From assembly GCA_037783415.1 (NCBI GenBank), contig JAZGTN010000027.1, positions 4,984,001-5,048,000 on the forward strand: a stretch of DNA of 64,000 nt, written 5' to 3'. This document shows positions 26,701 to 38,960 of this stretch, piece after piece. Below the pieces are notes generated by a model. That model did no database searches. It saw nothing but the letters and a program-made list of their open reading frames with translations, and had not been told where the DNA came from. The position numbers and the translations under genes were made by a program. This DNA is from Leptasterias polaris (Eukaryota; Echinodermata; Asteroidea; Forcipulatida; Asteriidae). Numbering within the stretch: the first letter of the stretch is position 1; every line of letters begins with the position of its first letter.

Positions 26701-28574
26701 ATTGGAAGAGTTGGCTTGTTTGAGAGTGATTAAACGGCACAACAATGGCACAAAGGCACCCCAAAATAGATCACGGTATCGTTATGGCGAAGAATTGTTT
26801 TGCGAGACAAAACGCCGGCGTGTAGGAGTATGCCACCTCTTGACCCTCCACTGAAATCTTCGAGAATGAGTGAAAGACCCAGAGGTGAACCAGGAAATGT
26901 CCCTCCATGTACAAATCAACCTACTCATCACACATACTGAATATCCAAACAAAGCCACGTTGGTGTTTCAAGTCTACTTTTTTTGCCGCTCCGAGGTTAA
27001 CTTCGCCGGGAGTCGACGCTCCAGTCACTCGCTTCCCGCTGTGCCGTTTTTGTCGGCGCGCCACCTTTACCGTACATGCTCTCATTTTCTGCTGCACTCC
27101 CCCATCAAAGGTTCGTCCAGGTGTACGTGCCCGCTGGGCACAAACTTGGCGGATAAGAAAAAGCTGTTGCCTGCATACCACAGGACAATGAGAAATGACG
27201 GAAATTTGACAATGGACCGAAATTGTTATTGGAATTATTGATCCTATCTTTACCGAGCGCTGAATGTATATTTTCTTTCTTTCCCCTCACCTTAGCTTGG
27301 GACTGTTATGTACGTGTCGTGCCGGTTGGAAAGTTGAAACTTTTCTGGCATTAAAAAGTTGTCGATTTGTCCAATAATAGAGATACTTTGAGCTTTCTTT
27401 ACCTGTGGTCAATTCAATGTGCTACGCGGTGAATCAATGGTAGCAGGTTAGAGGTTTTTTTAGGGACTGCTCATTTTCCCCCGAAATGTTTATTGCTGTA
27501 GTGAGTAGATTAAATGCAACATCGGAATTCCCAAGAAATAACTTCTTAAACAAAATCACTTTCCCCAGAGTTCCCGACCGATGCTACATCCCCGGCCAAG
27601 GTGCTCCTTTGCTGTTTGTGTTTTGCCGAGGTTTTTTTAAAAGGATTTTCCCAGCCAGCCAGCCCCGACTGGGACTAGCAGCGGCGGTTTACCCCCTTCT
27701 CTCTTAGCTCCATGTGTGTGTTTTTTCATCCACATCTCGTGAGTTCATTAGGGGCTCGAGTTGAGGTATAACCACTAATGAAACGTGTACCTTAGGGGGC
27801 ACGCTCAGCCCCGAGGCCACACATCGGTACGAATCAGTCAACCCGGTCGTAGAGGAACATATCACCGGCAAGATCTCCACTAACAGGGATTGCTTCCCCA
27901 ACCATTTTTTTTCTTGCTCTCTCTCTCTTTTTGCTGAGGGGTGTAATTGTAATTATTATTTACCAGTGGGCATTGCGTGCCGAAAGACGGTAGGAACGCG
28001 GCGAGACAAGGCGTGAGAGCCATGTAGCAAAGCCGACTGCTCCGGAGTTTAGACAAATTAATAAAACTGTGCCAAGATGGCGAGCTTGGTCCCGCGGGTC
28101 ACTTTACATAAGTGATGATAACTTTTCGGCGCGATTTTGATTTTTTGTGTACCACTCCCGCTGTGCTGATTTTAGACCATGCCTTTCACATCGTAGGCTT
28201 ACGTCAGAAGGAAAGATCACGTGGAAGATTTTCAAAATACTTGACATTTTACTTGTCTATTAACTTGATTGATTAACTTTGTGGCAACAACAACGGAGTG
28301 ATAAATAGTCAATTCCTTTTGAAGACATGGTACAATTGTAACTTATTGTTAATACAGTTTCAAAAGCTCATCAAGTGAAGAAGAAAAAACAACATTGTAT
28401 CACAGTGAAAGCGTCAAGTCTCTGTTACTTTCAGATGTAAGATATGTTTTGGTTTATATTATAAAACATTACAAACAAACTTTTAAAACTGAGAGAACTG
28501 GAATACCGAGTTCTGCATAGCAAAACTGACACAATTTTGTATGAAAACAAAAAGAAAAGACAATTTCCACTAAC

Positions 28575-28783
28575 CTATGTTGCTCATGGTTTAGAGATTT
28601 GGGGCTCACTGATGTTGCAACCCATCCCTTCTCCATCACGTCAGTTTTCCCCATACAGCTACCGGCACCAAGTGGGTATGAATAAACGTAAAGCGGGTGT
28701 TGTGAAGTCACTTTGAGGCTAGGGGTGCTCGGTTGCGACCAGGCCACGGTATGCGGGAGATCTGAAGGAGGGAGGGGCACCAT
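28575..28783 (-). CDS. otx: Probable Otx 5' coding exon (N-terminal extension)
   Basis: The donor CATAG/GTTAGT (GT at 28573-28574) leaves phase 2, exactly what the acceptor at 18449 needs; the join reads LNHEQHSSLLTGVDRHSIDT with no stop. Upstream there is a strong acceptor (CCCCTCCCTCCTTCAG, AG at 28762-28763), so the exon may be 28575-28761 and internal. Alternatively the frame is open across it to an ATG at 28783, as a first exon. A further in-frame ATG is at 28654. These give 360, about 317 or, if skipped, 271 residues. The encoded peptide (PHTVAWSQPSTPSLKV ... YVYSYPLGAGSCMGKTDVME) has no domain I recognise; Otx N-termini diverge between isoforms. The evidence is splice signals and phase agreement, not sequence recognition. 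Confidence 0.6.
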
Positions 28784-28834
28784 GAGTTAATCATTGTATT
28801 GTCTTTACATTATTATGATAACAGTTAAAAGGTC

Positions 28835-28925
28835 GTGGGTTCGAACCCCACCTACAGGACTCAGGAAAGTACTGAGTATACAGTGTTTTACACACATCGG
28901 TGTATAAGTAAAACCAAACATTATT
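28835..28925 (+). repeat. SINE fragment with tRNA-like B box
   Basis: GTCGTGGGTTCGAACCCCAC (a T-arm-like B box) is followed by a body with CAGTGTTTTACACACATCGG and a TAAAACCAAACATTATTA tail. The A-box half is missing. It lies about 70 bp upstream (in the Otx direction) of the probable 5' coding exon. Confidence 0.5.
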
Positions 28926-30169
28926 ATTTGTTATCCCTGATGCAAAATTAACATACATTAGTCGGTTAAGGTTGCCCGCTAGTTAATCATAGTTATTTTA
29001 TTCCACTGAGTTGTAGGATACCCTTTTCATGGTCCAGTACGTTTTGACAAATTGAATTCAAGAAGCACCGAACCGAGGCTAGGAGTAGGAGTATATAGTC
29101 TGGGCCCGTATTAACAGCAGTCGACTCATGAGACATTGTAGGGTAGGCCTACTTGCTTTAGTATGGCGTGTATGACGATCATTATGCATCAAGTTTGTTT
29201 GAAATATATATATATAATTTATATATATTCCTTCAAAAATACATAATATTGTTAAGGATAATGTTTAGTTTTCATTTTCAATTATTTACAATATTCTATG
29301 TAAAAAGAATATTTTATTCAATCCGAAACAAAGTGTGGTCCTCAATAAAGGACTAGCATAAGGAATGCTAAAAGGAGCCACTTTATAAACTCACATGATA
29401 TCTCCGTTGATACAAGAGAAGAGTGTATGGTTGCATTAAGACATGAATCTACTTATGCAACCTTATCATTCATAAACTGGCCATTTTGCTTCTGGCAACT
29501 GCGGCTCGTCGAGTCTCGATCCCCGCTGCCTTACAGGATCAGCAGACTTAAGCTAGTTTACACAGATTTTCTTGTTTGTATTTTGTAGTGCGCCATAAGT
29601 AGAAATTAAACCGCGCGAAATCTTAACATTATCAACTGTCAACTGTTTACGGATGCACATTATATGCGGATGAGCCTCATTCAGCGATAATCACGAAGAT
29701 CTCTCGCGAACTATGTGAGAGAGAGAGGGGGAGTGCGCGGCAGGCTCGATGCGATTTCTTGCCACGTCTCGCTGAAAACACTACCACGTAACGGTGTCCT
29801 TTCCATACATCGGGGGAAATATTCAGTCTTAAGGTATGCAACGAAAATTAAGCCAAACATTCAGATTTCTAATGATCTTTAATGTTGTCGGAATGAAGCA
29901 GAAATAAGTCTGTCCATTGGTGTACTATAGGCGTACGGATTCCATTCTGTTCAAGGCTTAAAATGTTGCGGCAGTTTTGCCCCAACTTGAAGTCAAAGAC
30001 AAATGTCAAAGGTTGAGCAATCCCCGATATGAGCACGGACACAATGCAGGTGAGGTAGAAACATCACATGATTGTGTGGCAGCCAACCACAGCTAATTCC
30101 GAAGAGTTCATTTCTTTTACTTATCGTGCACAGCCCAAGATAAATGTAATTTATATGATCAAATCTTAA

Positions 30170-30640
30170 ATGGACGGGCCACTTTCGCTAATTCCTTCGC
30201 TTTGCGGCAAGGGCACCCCGAGCGATTGAATTTACCCGGGTATCAATTTGGATTGATTGTCTTGGACGAAAAGGGGGAGAGAAAAAAAAGCTGCGACCTA
30301 AAAGTGTTTCCGACGTGCTGGGGCATGGAGCGGGGACGGGGAGACATTTTCCGAGTGGTTTGCCGACCGTGATGGCATGATTCGATACTTCAAATTCGAT
30401 GGTTTAGAGCCGCAAAATTTCCTTCAATGCGGGGGTTTCATCGCCGCCAATTAAACGAGTTACGCTACCCCGACGATTGGGCGTTACGTCTCGCTTGAGT
30501 CCCCGGCCGGGCTCGGAGTGGAAGTGTTTGGCCTAACCTAATTAATTAACCATCAATCCGCGGTAATTAAGGATAAACACGAGAGTCTATTTCACAATGA
30601 TTTCGAGAAGGTGTCAGTGTGAAACGGCCGGCTTTTCAGG
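30170..30640. promoter_or_regulatory. Candidate cis-regulatory module (low confidence)
   Basis: More GC-rich and non-repetitive than its surroundings. It contains homeodomain-type cores CTAATTAATTAACCATCAAT and CGGTAATTAAGGATAA (about 30538-30576), AATTAAACGAG, and CCAAT-like and GATTGG words. The call rests on composition and motif clustering only. Confidence 0.2.
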
Positions 30641-32682
30641 GAGGCATATTGAACTTTCAATCTATAGACGGCAAAATATGCACCATTTTTTCTTTCAAGT
30701 GAAAATTTCATTTACTTCAAGAGGTGGGCAGAGAGAGAGAGAGAGAGCGAGCACAATAATGTAAATAAATAAAAGATCATACTACATTAGACATGACTGT
30801 GCAAGTCGATGCATAGACTTGGTAAATTTGGCGGGAATTTAAATTGATCAAAGAGCAAAAAACAGCTCGCAGGGCACCCTCCGAGCGTCTATATATAGAC
30901 AAGAAGTCCCCATCCACTTCCCAGTCCGAAGATTAAATTGAGGCCAGCGGGTCTTGCGTCAACAATCCGCGGGGCCCTGTGAAACTTTTTCCGGGTCTCG
31001 TTTAAGCGTGACGAATGGCATCTGGCCGGGACTAAAGCAGCTCAAGTCGTGTGTGTCGAGCCGAGTAAACACTGGACCCTACGGATAGGGGCGTGATCCA
31101 TGATAAATACAGTAATCCTGAAAGTAAGCAGCCATCGAAATTTAGAAAGCAAATCACAGACAACCAGCTGAAGCAAATTGTTTCAGACTTAACCTTCATT
31201 AAAATCCAAAGGATAATTCTCCAAGAAGTCACATAAACAGGTCTGGGCTACACGTAGTCCCAGTCAAGCAACCCGCCCGGAATATTTCATTGTTATTAAT
31301 GATTATAAGAAATAATCGCATTTCAACTCAACTGTGAAGTGTATGGTAGACTAACCGCGAACGCTAAGTATTTTTCGGCATGACTTTAATGCATTCCCTT
31401 TTAGACAGTCACAAAGGTATGTGACATGCACAATACAGTCTGGAAATATTGTTGGCGATACCACTATAATGTCCACTGTATTACTCAGTACAGGCATGGT
31501 AGGCCTCTAACTTTTCCGATTCAATTTAAATGTCATTAAACTGTCACAAGAACATTAATTCTCTTCGTTTGAATACATCTAGTTTGTGTAGGTTTGAGAA
31601 AGGGAATGTGTAAAGTTGGGTTATTATAACCTACTTTGGTAATGACCCTGTTTTGGGGTAGATAAAAAAAAAAATGTATAACGCTACTTGTAAAGTGAGC
31701 GTTCTGCGAAATTATTCAGTCGTCTGATGTGCCTCCATTGATTAGAAATCGATAAAATAATGTCGAAAAGTTTGAATCACCAAAGATTGCCTTAAGGCGA
31801 CTTTTGGATACACTTCTTTTCGTGGTGTCCGCATATGTGGTTGGTACCCACCATAACCTCGCTAAGCGTGGATGGATTCGTAGTTCTTGATGAAAATACC
31901 GTGAAAGTTTTTGTTTGCCGTTTTCTCAACAAGTAGATATTGTATTCACAGGGTGACTTTTATTGTATCTTTCCTGATCTTTGACATTATGAATCAGCAT
32001 AACGTTGTAAAAAACAAATCTCTGATCCTACACATCTAAGTACAATAATATCAATGATGTTTTTAGTTCGTGTTAGGGGGGGCCTAGCCTTTGAAATCCT
32101 GTCTTGAATTGTCAACCCTGTCGACATATTAAGAAAGGCGGTATAGCAAACAATTTTGGGGATTTTTCCCAAAACAATTAATACAGTTGTGTCGACATGT
32201 GCCATACAGAACCCCGTTGTTTATCCATCCAAGGGCGTCAGGTCAAAGGTTACTGCATTCGAATATTTATTCAAATTAGTTATGTCTTGTTGAAACGTGG
32301 TTTAAATTAAATAGCAAACTTTTGGGTCTGTGTCCACTCACATGTATATAAAACAGGACCAGTGATCGAACTTTCATCCGGAACTGTAACGGCAGTTTCC
32401 ATTGATTTTGGGAACAATCCAAGGCAGACATTTCACACATTTTCAAAGGAAAGAAACGTGCAACACTATTATTCGATATGGACACGAATTACTGAATCAA
32501 TAAGCAACACATATTGTTGCAGTTTATGTATAAATAGATTTATTGCCATGCAAGCATGCCTCAACCTAGTTGTCTGCATTTTGAGAGTTTTATCGGCAAA
32601 CGAGGAGACAAGTGTAACAAAATTTAGGATGAATTCCTAGCGTCGACATGACATCACACATTACAGGTGTGTTGGGGAGGGC

Positions 32683-32696
32683 GGGGGGGGGGGGGG
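32683..32696 (+). repeat. Poly-G tract, 14 G
   Basis: Run of 14 G following GGGGAGGGC; one of several long G runs in the window. Confidence 0.9.
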
Positions 32697-33309
32697 TACT
32701 GGACCACATCGCTAAAAGCTCATTATCTCGAAATTCATACAATCTTTTAGCGCTTGTGTTTGGATTCCTTTTCCTATTACGCAAAAGGTTTACATAGCAC
32801 GCCACTGTGCACACATTGAGTCTAGTTTGCTCATCGTTTGTTGTATTGCGAAGGCTTGCACTTTGTGATGGTGTGTGCATATCTTTAACTTCTGACGCCA
32901 TGGTGTCTTGCGTCTCTAGTGTTTAACCCCACAACCAAGGAGCGTATACTGGAGTTTGTCTTGTATCGAACCATATGGGTCGACAACCTCTATCAACCAA
33001 CTTTTACTCCGGGCACACAAATTTGTTACTAAATGGTCACTTTACAGAGAGGGTGGTTACAACCCACACGTTTGATCTCTTCCTTTATTTTAGCCACTAA
33101 TAACACATTTTCAGAACGCCATGTTATAATGGAGTTCACTGAAAAGAAAAACCCCCAACATAGATTGTTCGGGATTCAAAAACATTTTGAAAAAAAAACT
33201 GTTCAAAAAATTGTAAATTTCGTAACCTCAGGATACGTTTTTTAATATCAAGTTATAAACCAAAAGGGGAACTGCCTGGGTATATGATTTGGTGTTTAAC
33301 AAACACAAA

Positions 33310-33395
33310 TTTACAAGAGCAGGATTTGAACCAACGACCTCTGGTTTAACGCTCAACTGAGCTATCTGACCCTAGTGGCGGTCTCCCTTTTTGTC
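33310..33395 (-). repeat. tRNA-derived SINE head, minus strand
   Basis: On the minus strand: GGGAGACCGCCACTAGGGTC, AGATAGCTCAGTTGAGCG, then AGAGGTCGTTGGTTCAAATC. Same family as 15938-16028, in the opposite orientation and with a small deletion in the D-arm region. Not a functional tRNA. Confidence 0.7.
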
Positions 33396-35974
33396 ATTAG
33401 TTGAACCCACATGACATATTGTCAACTAATATTGTGGTTCTCGTTTCAGCAATTTCATTCTTTCGTTTAAATAAAAATAACAGTAGAAGTCAACCCTTTC
33501 AGTGGGGAAAATATATTTAAAAATCCACAAGAAAAATCAACAAGTCTAATTATGGTTTGTTGATTTAAAATTACCACAACTCCTGATCATTATAGTTTGA
33601 AAATAATATCAAAACGTTTACATCAATTACCACATGGTGTTACCGCAAACATTTCTAGATTGCATTTCAACCCTGCAAACTTTCAGAATCAAATCCTACT
33701 TAATTTATATTTAACTATATATGTGAGATTAAACAAACTCATGGTTATATATAGTATTTGTTTCTTCTTTTGAAAGATGTTTAATTCCTTGGGGAAAAAA
33801 CCCACATTTTTGTTTTGAACAGTGGTTAATACTAGCATACTTATTATGTTCCAATCAGACTTCAGCATGACTTTAAAATGGATTTTCCCACTAGCCACTA
33901 CCGAAGTGCGACAATAGCCAAGGATGCTTAGGCCATGCCGAGGCCGAGCAACAGTCAACCGACATCACCGGTGAACTCGGCACGGTACTGCGATGTCATG
34001 CCTTTGGAAAAAATATCTTCACAATTTTTTTTTTTTCACTTTTGAATAATTCAAAAATGCGGGGGAATCCACGGAGGACTTCTGTATTTTTATCATAATA
34101 AATAATACTTGGAATACCCATTCTTTCACCAATGTAGTATGATTAATATTAGGGGAAATCATTTAAGACTATACCTGGTCGTAGACGTGACTTTGAACGC
34201 ATAATATTGTGCATATCAAGTGAAGTTTTGTTTTGGTTTTTTTTGCAAGCCTTTACTTATCATGGATATGGATGGCGATATTGTACATATTGAGGCTAAC
34301 AATCTACAGAATTAACATAAAAAGGTTATATAGATTACATGAACTATATTGAGCCGTGCTGCCATACGATGATTCAATTTTACAATTTTATTACAATTTT
34401 ATTTTACATTTTGTCTAATTCTCATCATGAAATGGTACCCCCGAGCGATGAGAAAATTTACTTCGGGCAAAATCCAGCGTACCAGCAATTAGACCAGCTT
34501 CTATTACATCATGCATGTTTGTCGATAATGGGGCATTCATCAACGAAATAGACGGTGCTAAATCAATGGTAATTGGGCCGTCTTATTGTAGTGATGAATC
34601 ACTACAACAAAATAAACCCGTTTGTTTAATGGTGCCTTGTTGACTTGGTCCTTGTTCAATCCAAGTAAAGTGATTTTGGTAATTTAAATGCTTGCCTGAT
34701 GTTTATGTAAAATGGTCGCCAAGGGACATAGTTTTATTCTGATTATTATTTTGTAATGATAGAAGGTACATAATTGTTGATGAAATTACGAATTTCATGT
34801 AACCTAATAATGTATTAAAAAGCCAATAAGGACTAAAGGGGTTCGTAAAAAACAACCTTCCTTTTCAAAAATGAAGTGTTATTTTTTATTTTTTTTAAAC
34901 AATGTATTATTAGCCCATTGTTAAGAAGCTCAGAGTAAGTTATTATACATATTACATTTTAAGAAGCACTATAAAAAATAACTTACTTGCAATGACATTA
35001 CTGGCTTTCAAGTGTTCTGAGTTCTGATTAGTTTTCAATGACAGCATTTTTTTAATGAAGAACAATTAAAAAAGCAGTTTGATGATCAAAAACAAGATTC
35101 GTAAAACAACGACTCAAGTCTGTGGGAAAATTACTGAAAATTAGTAACTAATAGTTTTTCTTAACTTAACTAATACATTTTTTGTATGATTACACGTTCA
35201 GCATATTAGCTGCAAGTACTGTAAAAATGGACTTTATAATAAATGTAAATTGTTACCCATTACTGGATATTTCTTAAAAGACACAAACATTTTCTCGAAT
35301 TTCTTAACGTCAATGGTATGTTTGTACTAAAACGTTTTTAGACGATTTGGTTTAAACTTATGCCTGGCTAATTGAATGTATAGGACTCGGGCCCTACACA
35401 TGATTATTAGATGTTCAAACTAAATGACGATGCCTTTTCCTCCCATCTTGTCAGTTTGAATCAATAAATAAAGCATCAATATTGTAAACAACTTGCAAAT
35501 CTTCAAAGGCTATAAACGGCCGAGTTGGTTGTACATGAAAACAACATGCAGTATACATGTACAGTTTGAGTGTGCATGATATACATTGATACAAAGTGCT
35601 CAATCTCGTACAATGTCGGCCATTATTAAAACATGAAAAAGGTCTCCTTCACAAGAATTGACATGAATAACAATCATACTTCATGGCCCATGTAAGGGAA
35701 AAGTCACAATGTCATCCATTTTACATCGTGCTGAATGCCGCACTGAATGAAGAAACGACTCAAATGCACACCCTACATGTTTACGGGTGAGCATTACAAA
35801 ATTCCAACAATACGTCCACTTCGCCAATGCGCCACGGGACGTAAGCTAACTTTGTTAATTACAGGTTCACCTTGTTGTTACCGTTTTGTGCAATACCAAC
35901 AAACTCACTAAAGATATCACGTTGAAAGCAAAGGAGAGACGAAAACAACTGACTGACATGGCATTCATACTTAC

Positions 35975-36095
35975 AATATGAAGACAGCTCACCGTCGGAC
36001 GTGATGTTGTTAGCTATCTGCTTTTTAGTCACTCGAGTCACTTGAGCGTTGATGTATAAATGATCAAAGTTGCTGGAGTTGATTATTAAGGCGAG
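35975..36095 (-). other. otx: Possible Otx leader exon (partly open frame, no ATG)
   Basis: A consensus donor (TATT/GTAAGTATG, GT at 35973-35974) ends an open frame (VTKKQIANNITSDGELSSY) whose phase 1 fits the acceptor at 28761; the join would read SSYYLPHTVAWSQP. The frame is open back to a TAA at 36096-36098 but contains no ATG. If the exon is real it is therefore either a 5' untranslated leader, with translation starting at 28654, or an internal exon with an acceptor between about 36040 and 36095. A phase match alone happens one time in three by chance. I see no clear TATA box or initiator on this strand just upstream. Confidence 0.28.
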
Positions 36096-36260
36096 TTACC
36101 GGTCGGAGTACAGCGTGAGTGTTTCCACCTCCACCGTCCACACGAGTTTAGTCGCTTGGTTTACCTGACTGCTGCGAGCATAATAAAAGACCACGACAGA
36201 ATAAGGAAACTGGGAGTGACGAGTTTGTTTTTTTCAGCGTGCAAACTCGACAGAGTCAAC

Positions 36261-36401
36261 ATGCATAAGAGTTTGTCCGTGTATTTGTTCTGTTGGGCTT
36301 TCTTACTGTCAGTCTATTGTCATACGATTCAAGAAGCGTTCAATGACAATAGGTCACGCAAAGCATGTTGTGGCGAAGAACAGAACCCGACCACCGGCTG
36401 A
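36261..36401 (+). CDS. Possible small secreted peptide (46 aa), unidentified
   Basis: An ATG in good context (CAACATG) opens a 46-codon frame: a short basic start (MHKS), a hydrophobic stretch to about residue 20 (VYLFCWAFLLSVYC) that looks like a signal peptide, then a polar tail with RSRK (basic, cleavage-like), a CC pair and a stop. A strong acceptor-like GTTTTTTTCAG ends at 36237, so this could be an exon of a longer gene. It faces away from the possible Otx leader exon, about 290 bp off. I cannot name a family, and a hydrophobic run in such a short frame can arise by chance. Confidence 0.22.
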   Translation: MHKSLSVYLFCWAFLLSVYCHTIQEAFNDNRSRKACCGEEQNPTTG

Positions 36402-38499
36402 AACAATTCGCAAAAATGATGTATGATTTACCACACCACTTCAAGCATATGGGTCTGGAAGCAATGAGCTTTCAACACACCAGCATTCAATACGATATTT
36501 TACAACGATTGATCATGTAATACCTTTTGACTTGAGTCGTGGCGAGCTGGGCCGGTCACACAGTGGATTGAGAGAGGCACCACGGTACGAGGTTAGCGAC
36601 TCAACACGCCTAATGGCATTATAAACACCACACTCGTCTCTCAGTGATGGCCACCACAGTGGCTGTGTTCACCCGTGTGCGAGTGGCCAATTGCGCCAAT
36701 CAGAGAGCACGATAGTTGGCGTTCAGGCTCTGCCACTCCCAAGAAGTTCCATTGACTATTTTAACGCCTTTACCATGTTATACTCCTTAATCATGTTGAT
36801 GGAAGTTTAAAACATAATGCACTCAAATAAATTAAGATAACTATAAAAGTATCCCAATCTTTTTTAACCCAGTTTTTAATCTCACATTGTATAAATGCTA
36901 ATTTTGAGAGCATACAACCGCTGTGGAACTTATCGATTCGCTTTTGACAGCAATAAAATTACAGACTCATTTGATAACATACAGGGTCAATTGATTTGGA
37001 CTAATTTATGCAAGTGGTGAATGCAAATGAATTAGGCCTATATAGCTGCAAGGAGAGTAATTTCTCAGCAGCAGTGTGTTGTTTCGTATTGCATTTATAA
37101 AGACAGAATCACTTTGGAAATTGTTGTACGCGAATATGTTGTTCGTGATCTCTGAACACTTGATAAAATTACGGAACTGATACCATTCTGAACTGTTTTT
37201 CATTCGGTTGGTTGAATTGTTGAAGGGGGAATGCCCTTGTTTGACATGTACGATTAGCATACCAAAGACCATTAACTTATTATTGGAGAAAGCCCTCACA
37301 ATTGGACCTCAGCCAGCCCTGTACTTTTTTGTTCATTGACAGACTGACAAATGACCGCAAATGGGTCACAATAATAATTAGTTTCCACCCCAGTGATATC
37401 CAAGTGATATTTCACTTCTATCAAAGCCAACAATGTACTGAGTCATGGCCGTTCTTTCGCGACCAACTGTTGAAGTTACTCGTTGGTTCTTTTTTAGTGG
37501 GTATTATAAAGGCCTATTCACTAATTTTGACCCATTGTGTGCTTAAAAAGTCAGGTGCTTATAGACTTGTATAGCGTTGGTTCACATAATAAAAGTAACC
37601 AAACTTAATATTTAAATCTACCTGTCTGTGATCAGTGGAGACTTTTTCAAAAAGGAATTGCAACCCGTCAGGATGGGAACGAAAGTAGATTCAAAAACAT
37701 GTCAATCTATTAAACTCACATTTACACCTGGTTTGTTGTATGAAAAAAGGAAAACATTAGCGGTTGCCAGCAGAATTATATGGGTGGATAATCGGTGGCA
37801 TATTTCAAGGGGATTTGCAGGGATTGTCGCACCTCAGTATATATTACAGACACCTAGGAGTTTGTGGAGAGATTAGTGGGGTCAGCTTAGCACCAGAAAG
37901 ACGTAACGGGAGCACAGGCCATGGCCCTAGGGCGACCCAATGTGAGGATGGCCAGAAATGGTAATCCCGTGCAGTATACATGGCTACAAACATTATAAAA
38001 GGTCTAGCGCCCGACTCAATTCAGGGCCTGGTGAATCGATAATCAATACAGCACCTGTTTATGTTTTTGGCAAACCAGAGCGTATTTTGGGTGTTATAAT
38101 TGTCAGGGAATATAACCTTGTTCTCTAATTTTCCCCCATTTGCATTGTTTCGCACCTGTTTTAAAAAATGGCCCAATACAATGGTCAGAAGAATACTGGA
38201 TGTTTTCGCGCTCGTCATAGGTGTTTTTCTGTTGGCTACTCTATACATCTAGAGGTTTGCCCACATTGTGTTCAGACCAGATGTTGTGTAGTGCTGAATA
38301 TCGTGCATATCCAGTGCATGGAACGGCAAAAAAAAAAAAAGGATTGGAAAGTTTTCACGTCGATGGCATATCGCACACGCGTCACTGGCCGCTTTCACAA
38401 TTTGGCCAGGGAGAGAGAGAGAGAGAAAAAAAAATCGCCGCCCGCAAAATATTAAGGTTATTAACTTGATTGCTTGGAAATTAAACCAAAGCAGAATCA

Positions 38500-38960
38500 C
38501 CCTCCCTCCTTCAATTACCTCTCTTGCTTTTGGAAGAGATTATAGGAGTGAATTGCGACAATGATGTACTTTAATTACATTAATTACATTATGAATTCGA
38601 TAGTCCGAGGGCCTATGCAAGGCAGCGAGTCGCGCAGACCGTCGACTGGGCCCTTCAGACCCCACTAGGTCGCCGCAGGGATTACCCCATTCCCCGGGCT
38701 CCTCGTGTTCCCCTCGATATACTCTCTACAAATTGGACGAGATGAATCACTGGACGTACACAGGAAAACGAATTACAATCTGTTTTTCTTTTTGCCCTCA
38801 TCATTGACGGATTACAACTTATCAATGGAATAATGAAAGGTGATGCAGCCAGTGTTTATTTGTTCTGCAAGTTCACTTAAGTGCGTCGCGAGGCAGCTGC
38901 AACTAAAACAATCGAATAATCATTTCATTAGCAATTAATAGCCGTGGTAGAGTCAAGGGC
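38500..38960. promoter_or_regulatory. Candidate cis-regulatory module (low confidence)
   Basis: Compact, non-repetitive sequence with two K50-homeodomain-type words, GGGATTA (38678-38684) and GGATTA (38809-38814), clustered TTAATTACATTAATTACATT, and GCAATTAATAG. GGATTA/TAATCC is what Otx itself would bind, so autoregulation is conceivable. Motif clustering only. Confidence 0.22.

Larger units (their letters stand above)
18450..28574 (-). other. Otx intron 1
   Basis: About 10.1 kb between donor GTTAGT (28574) and acceptor GCAG (18450). It contains a possible coding relic (19085-19426), an imperfect foldback (19876-20002), a 12-bp tandem repeat (20204-20245), a 25-G run (23684-23708) and a lone B-box-like GTTCAAATCCCGG near 24630. 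A stretch at about 24960-25400 and another at 26840-27700 are more GC-rich and less repetitive and might be regulatory. If the 271-aa form is made, its promoter would lie in the 3' part of this intron. Confidence 0.7.
28762..35974 (-). other. Region between the probable 5' exon and the possible leader exon
   Basis: About 7.2 kb, an intron if the leader exon is real and otherwise 5' flank. It holds SINE pieces (28835-28925, 33310-33395), a candidate regulatory stretch (30170-30640), a GA run (about 30729-30750), a 14-G run (32683-32696) and an AT dinucleotide stretch (about 29198-29230). No gene seen. Confidence 0.5.

Noticed and set aside
26870..27241. 123-codon plus-strand frame in a GC-richer part of intron 1
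   Set aside because: Alternative frames here are equally long, which points to fewer stops from GC content rather than coding.
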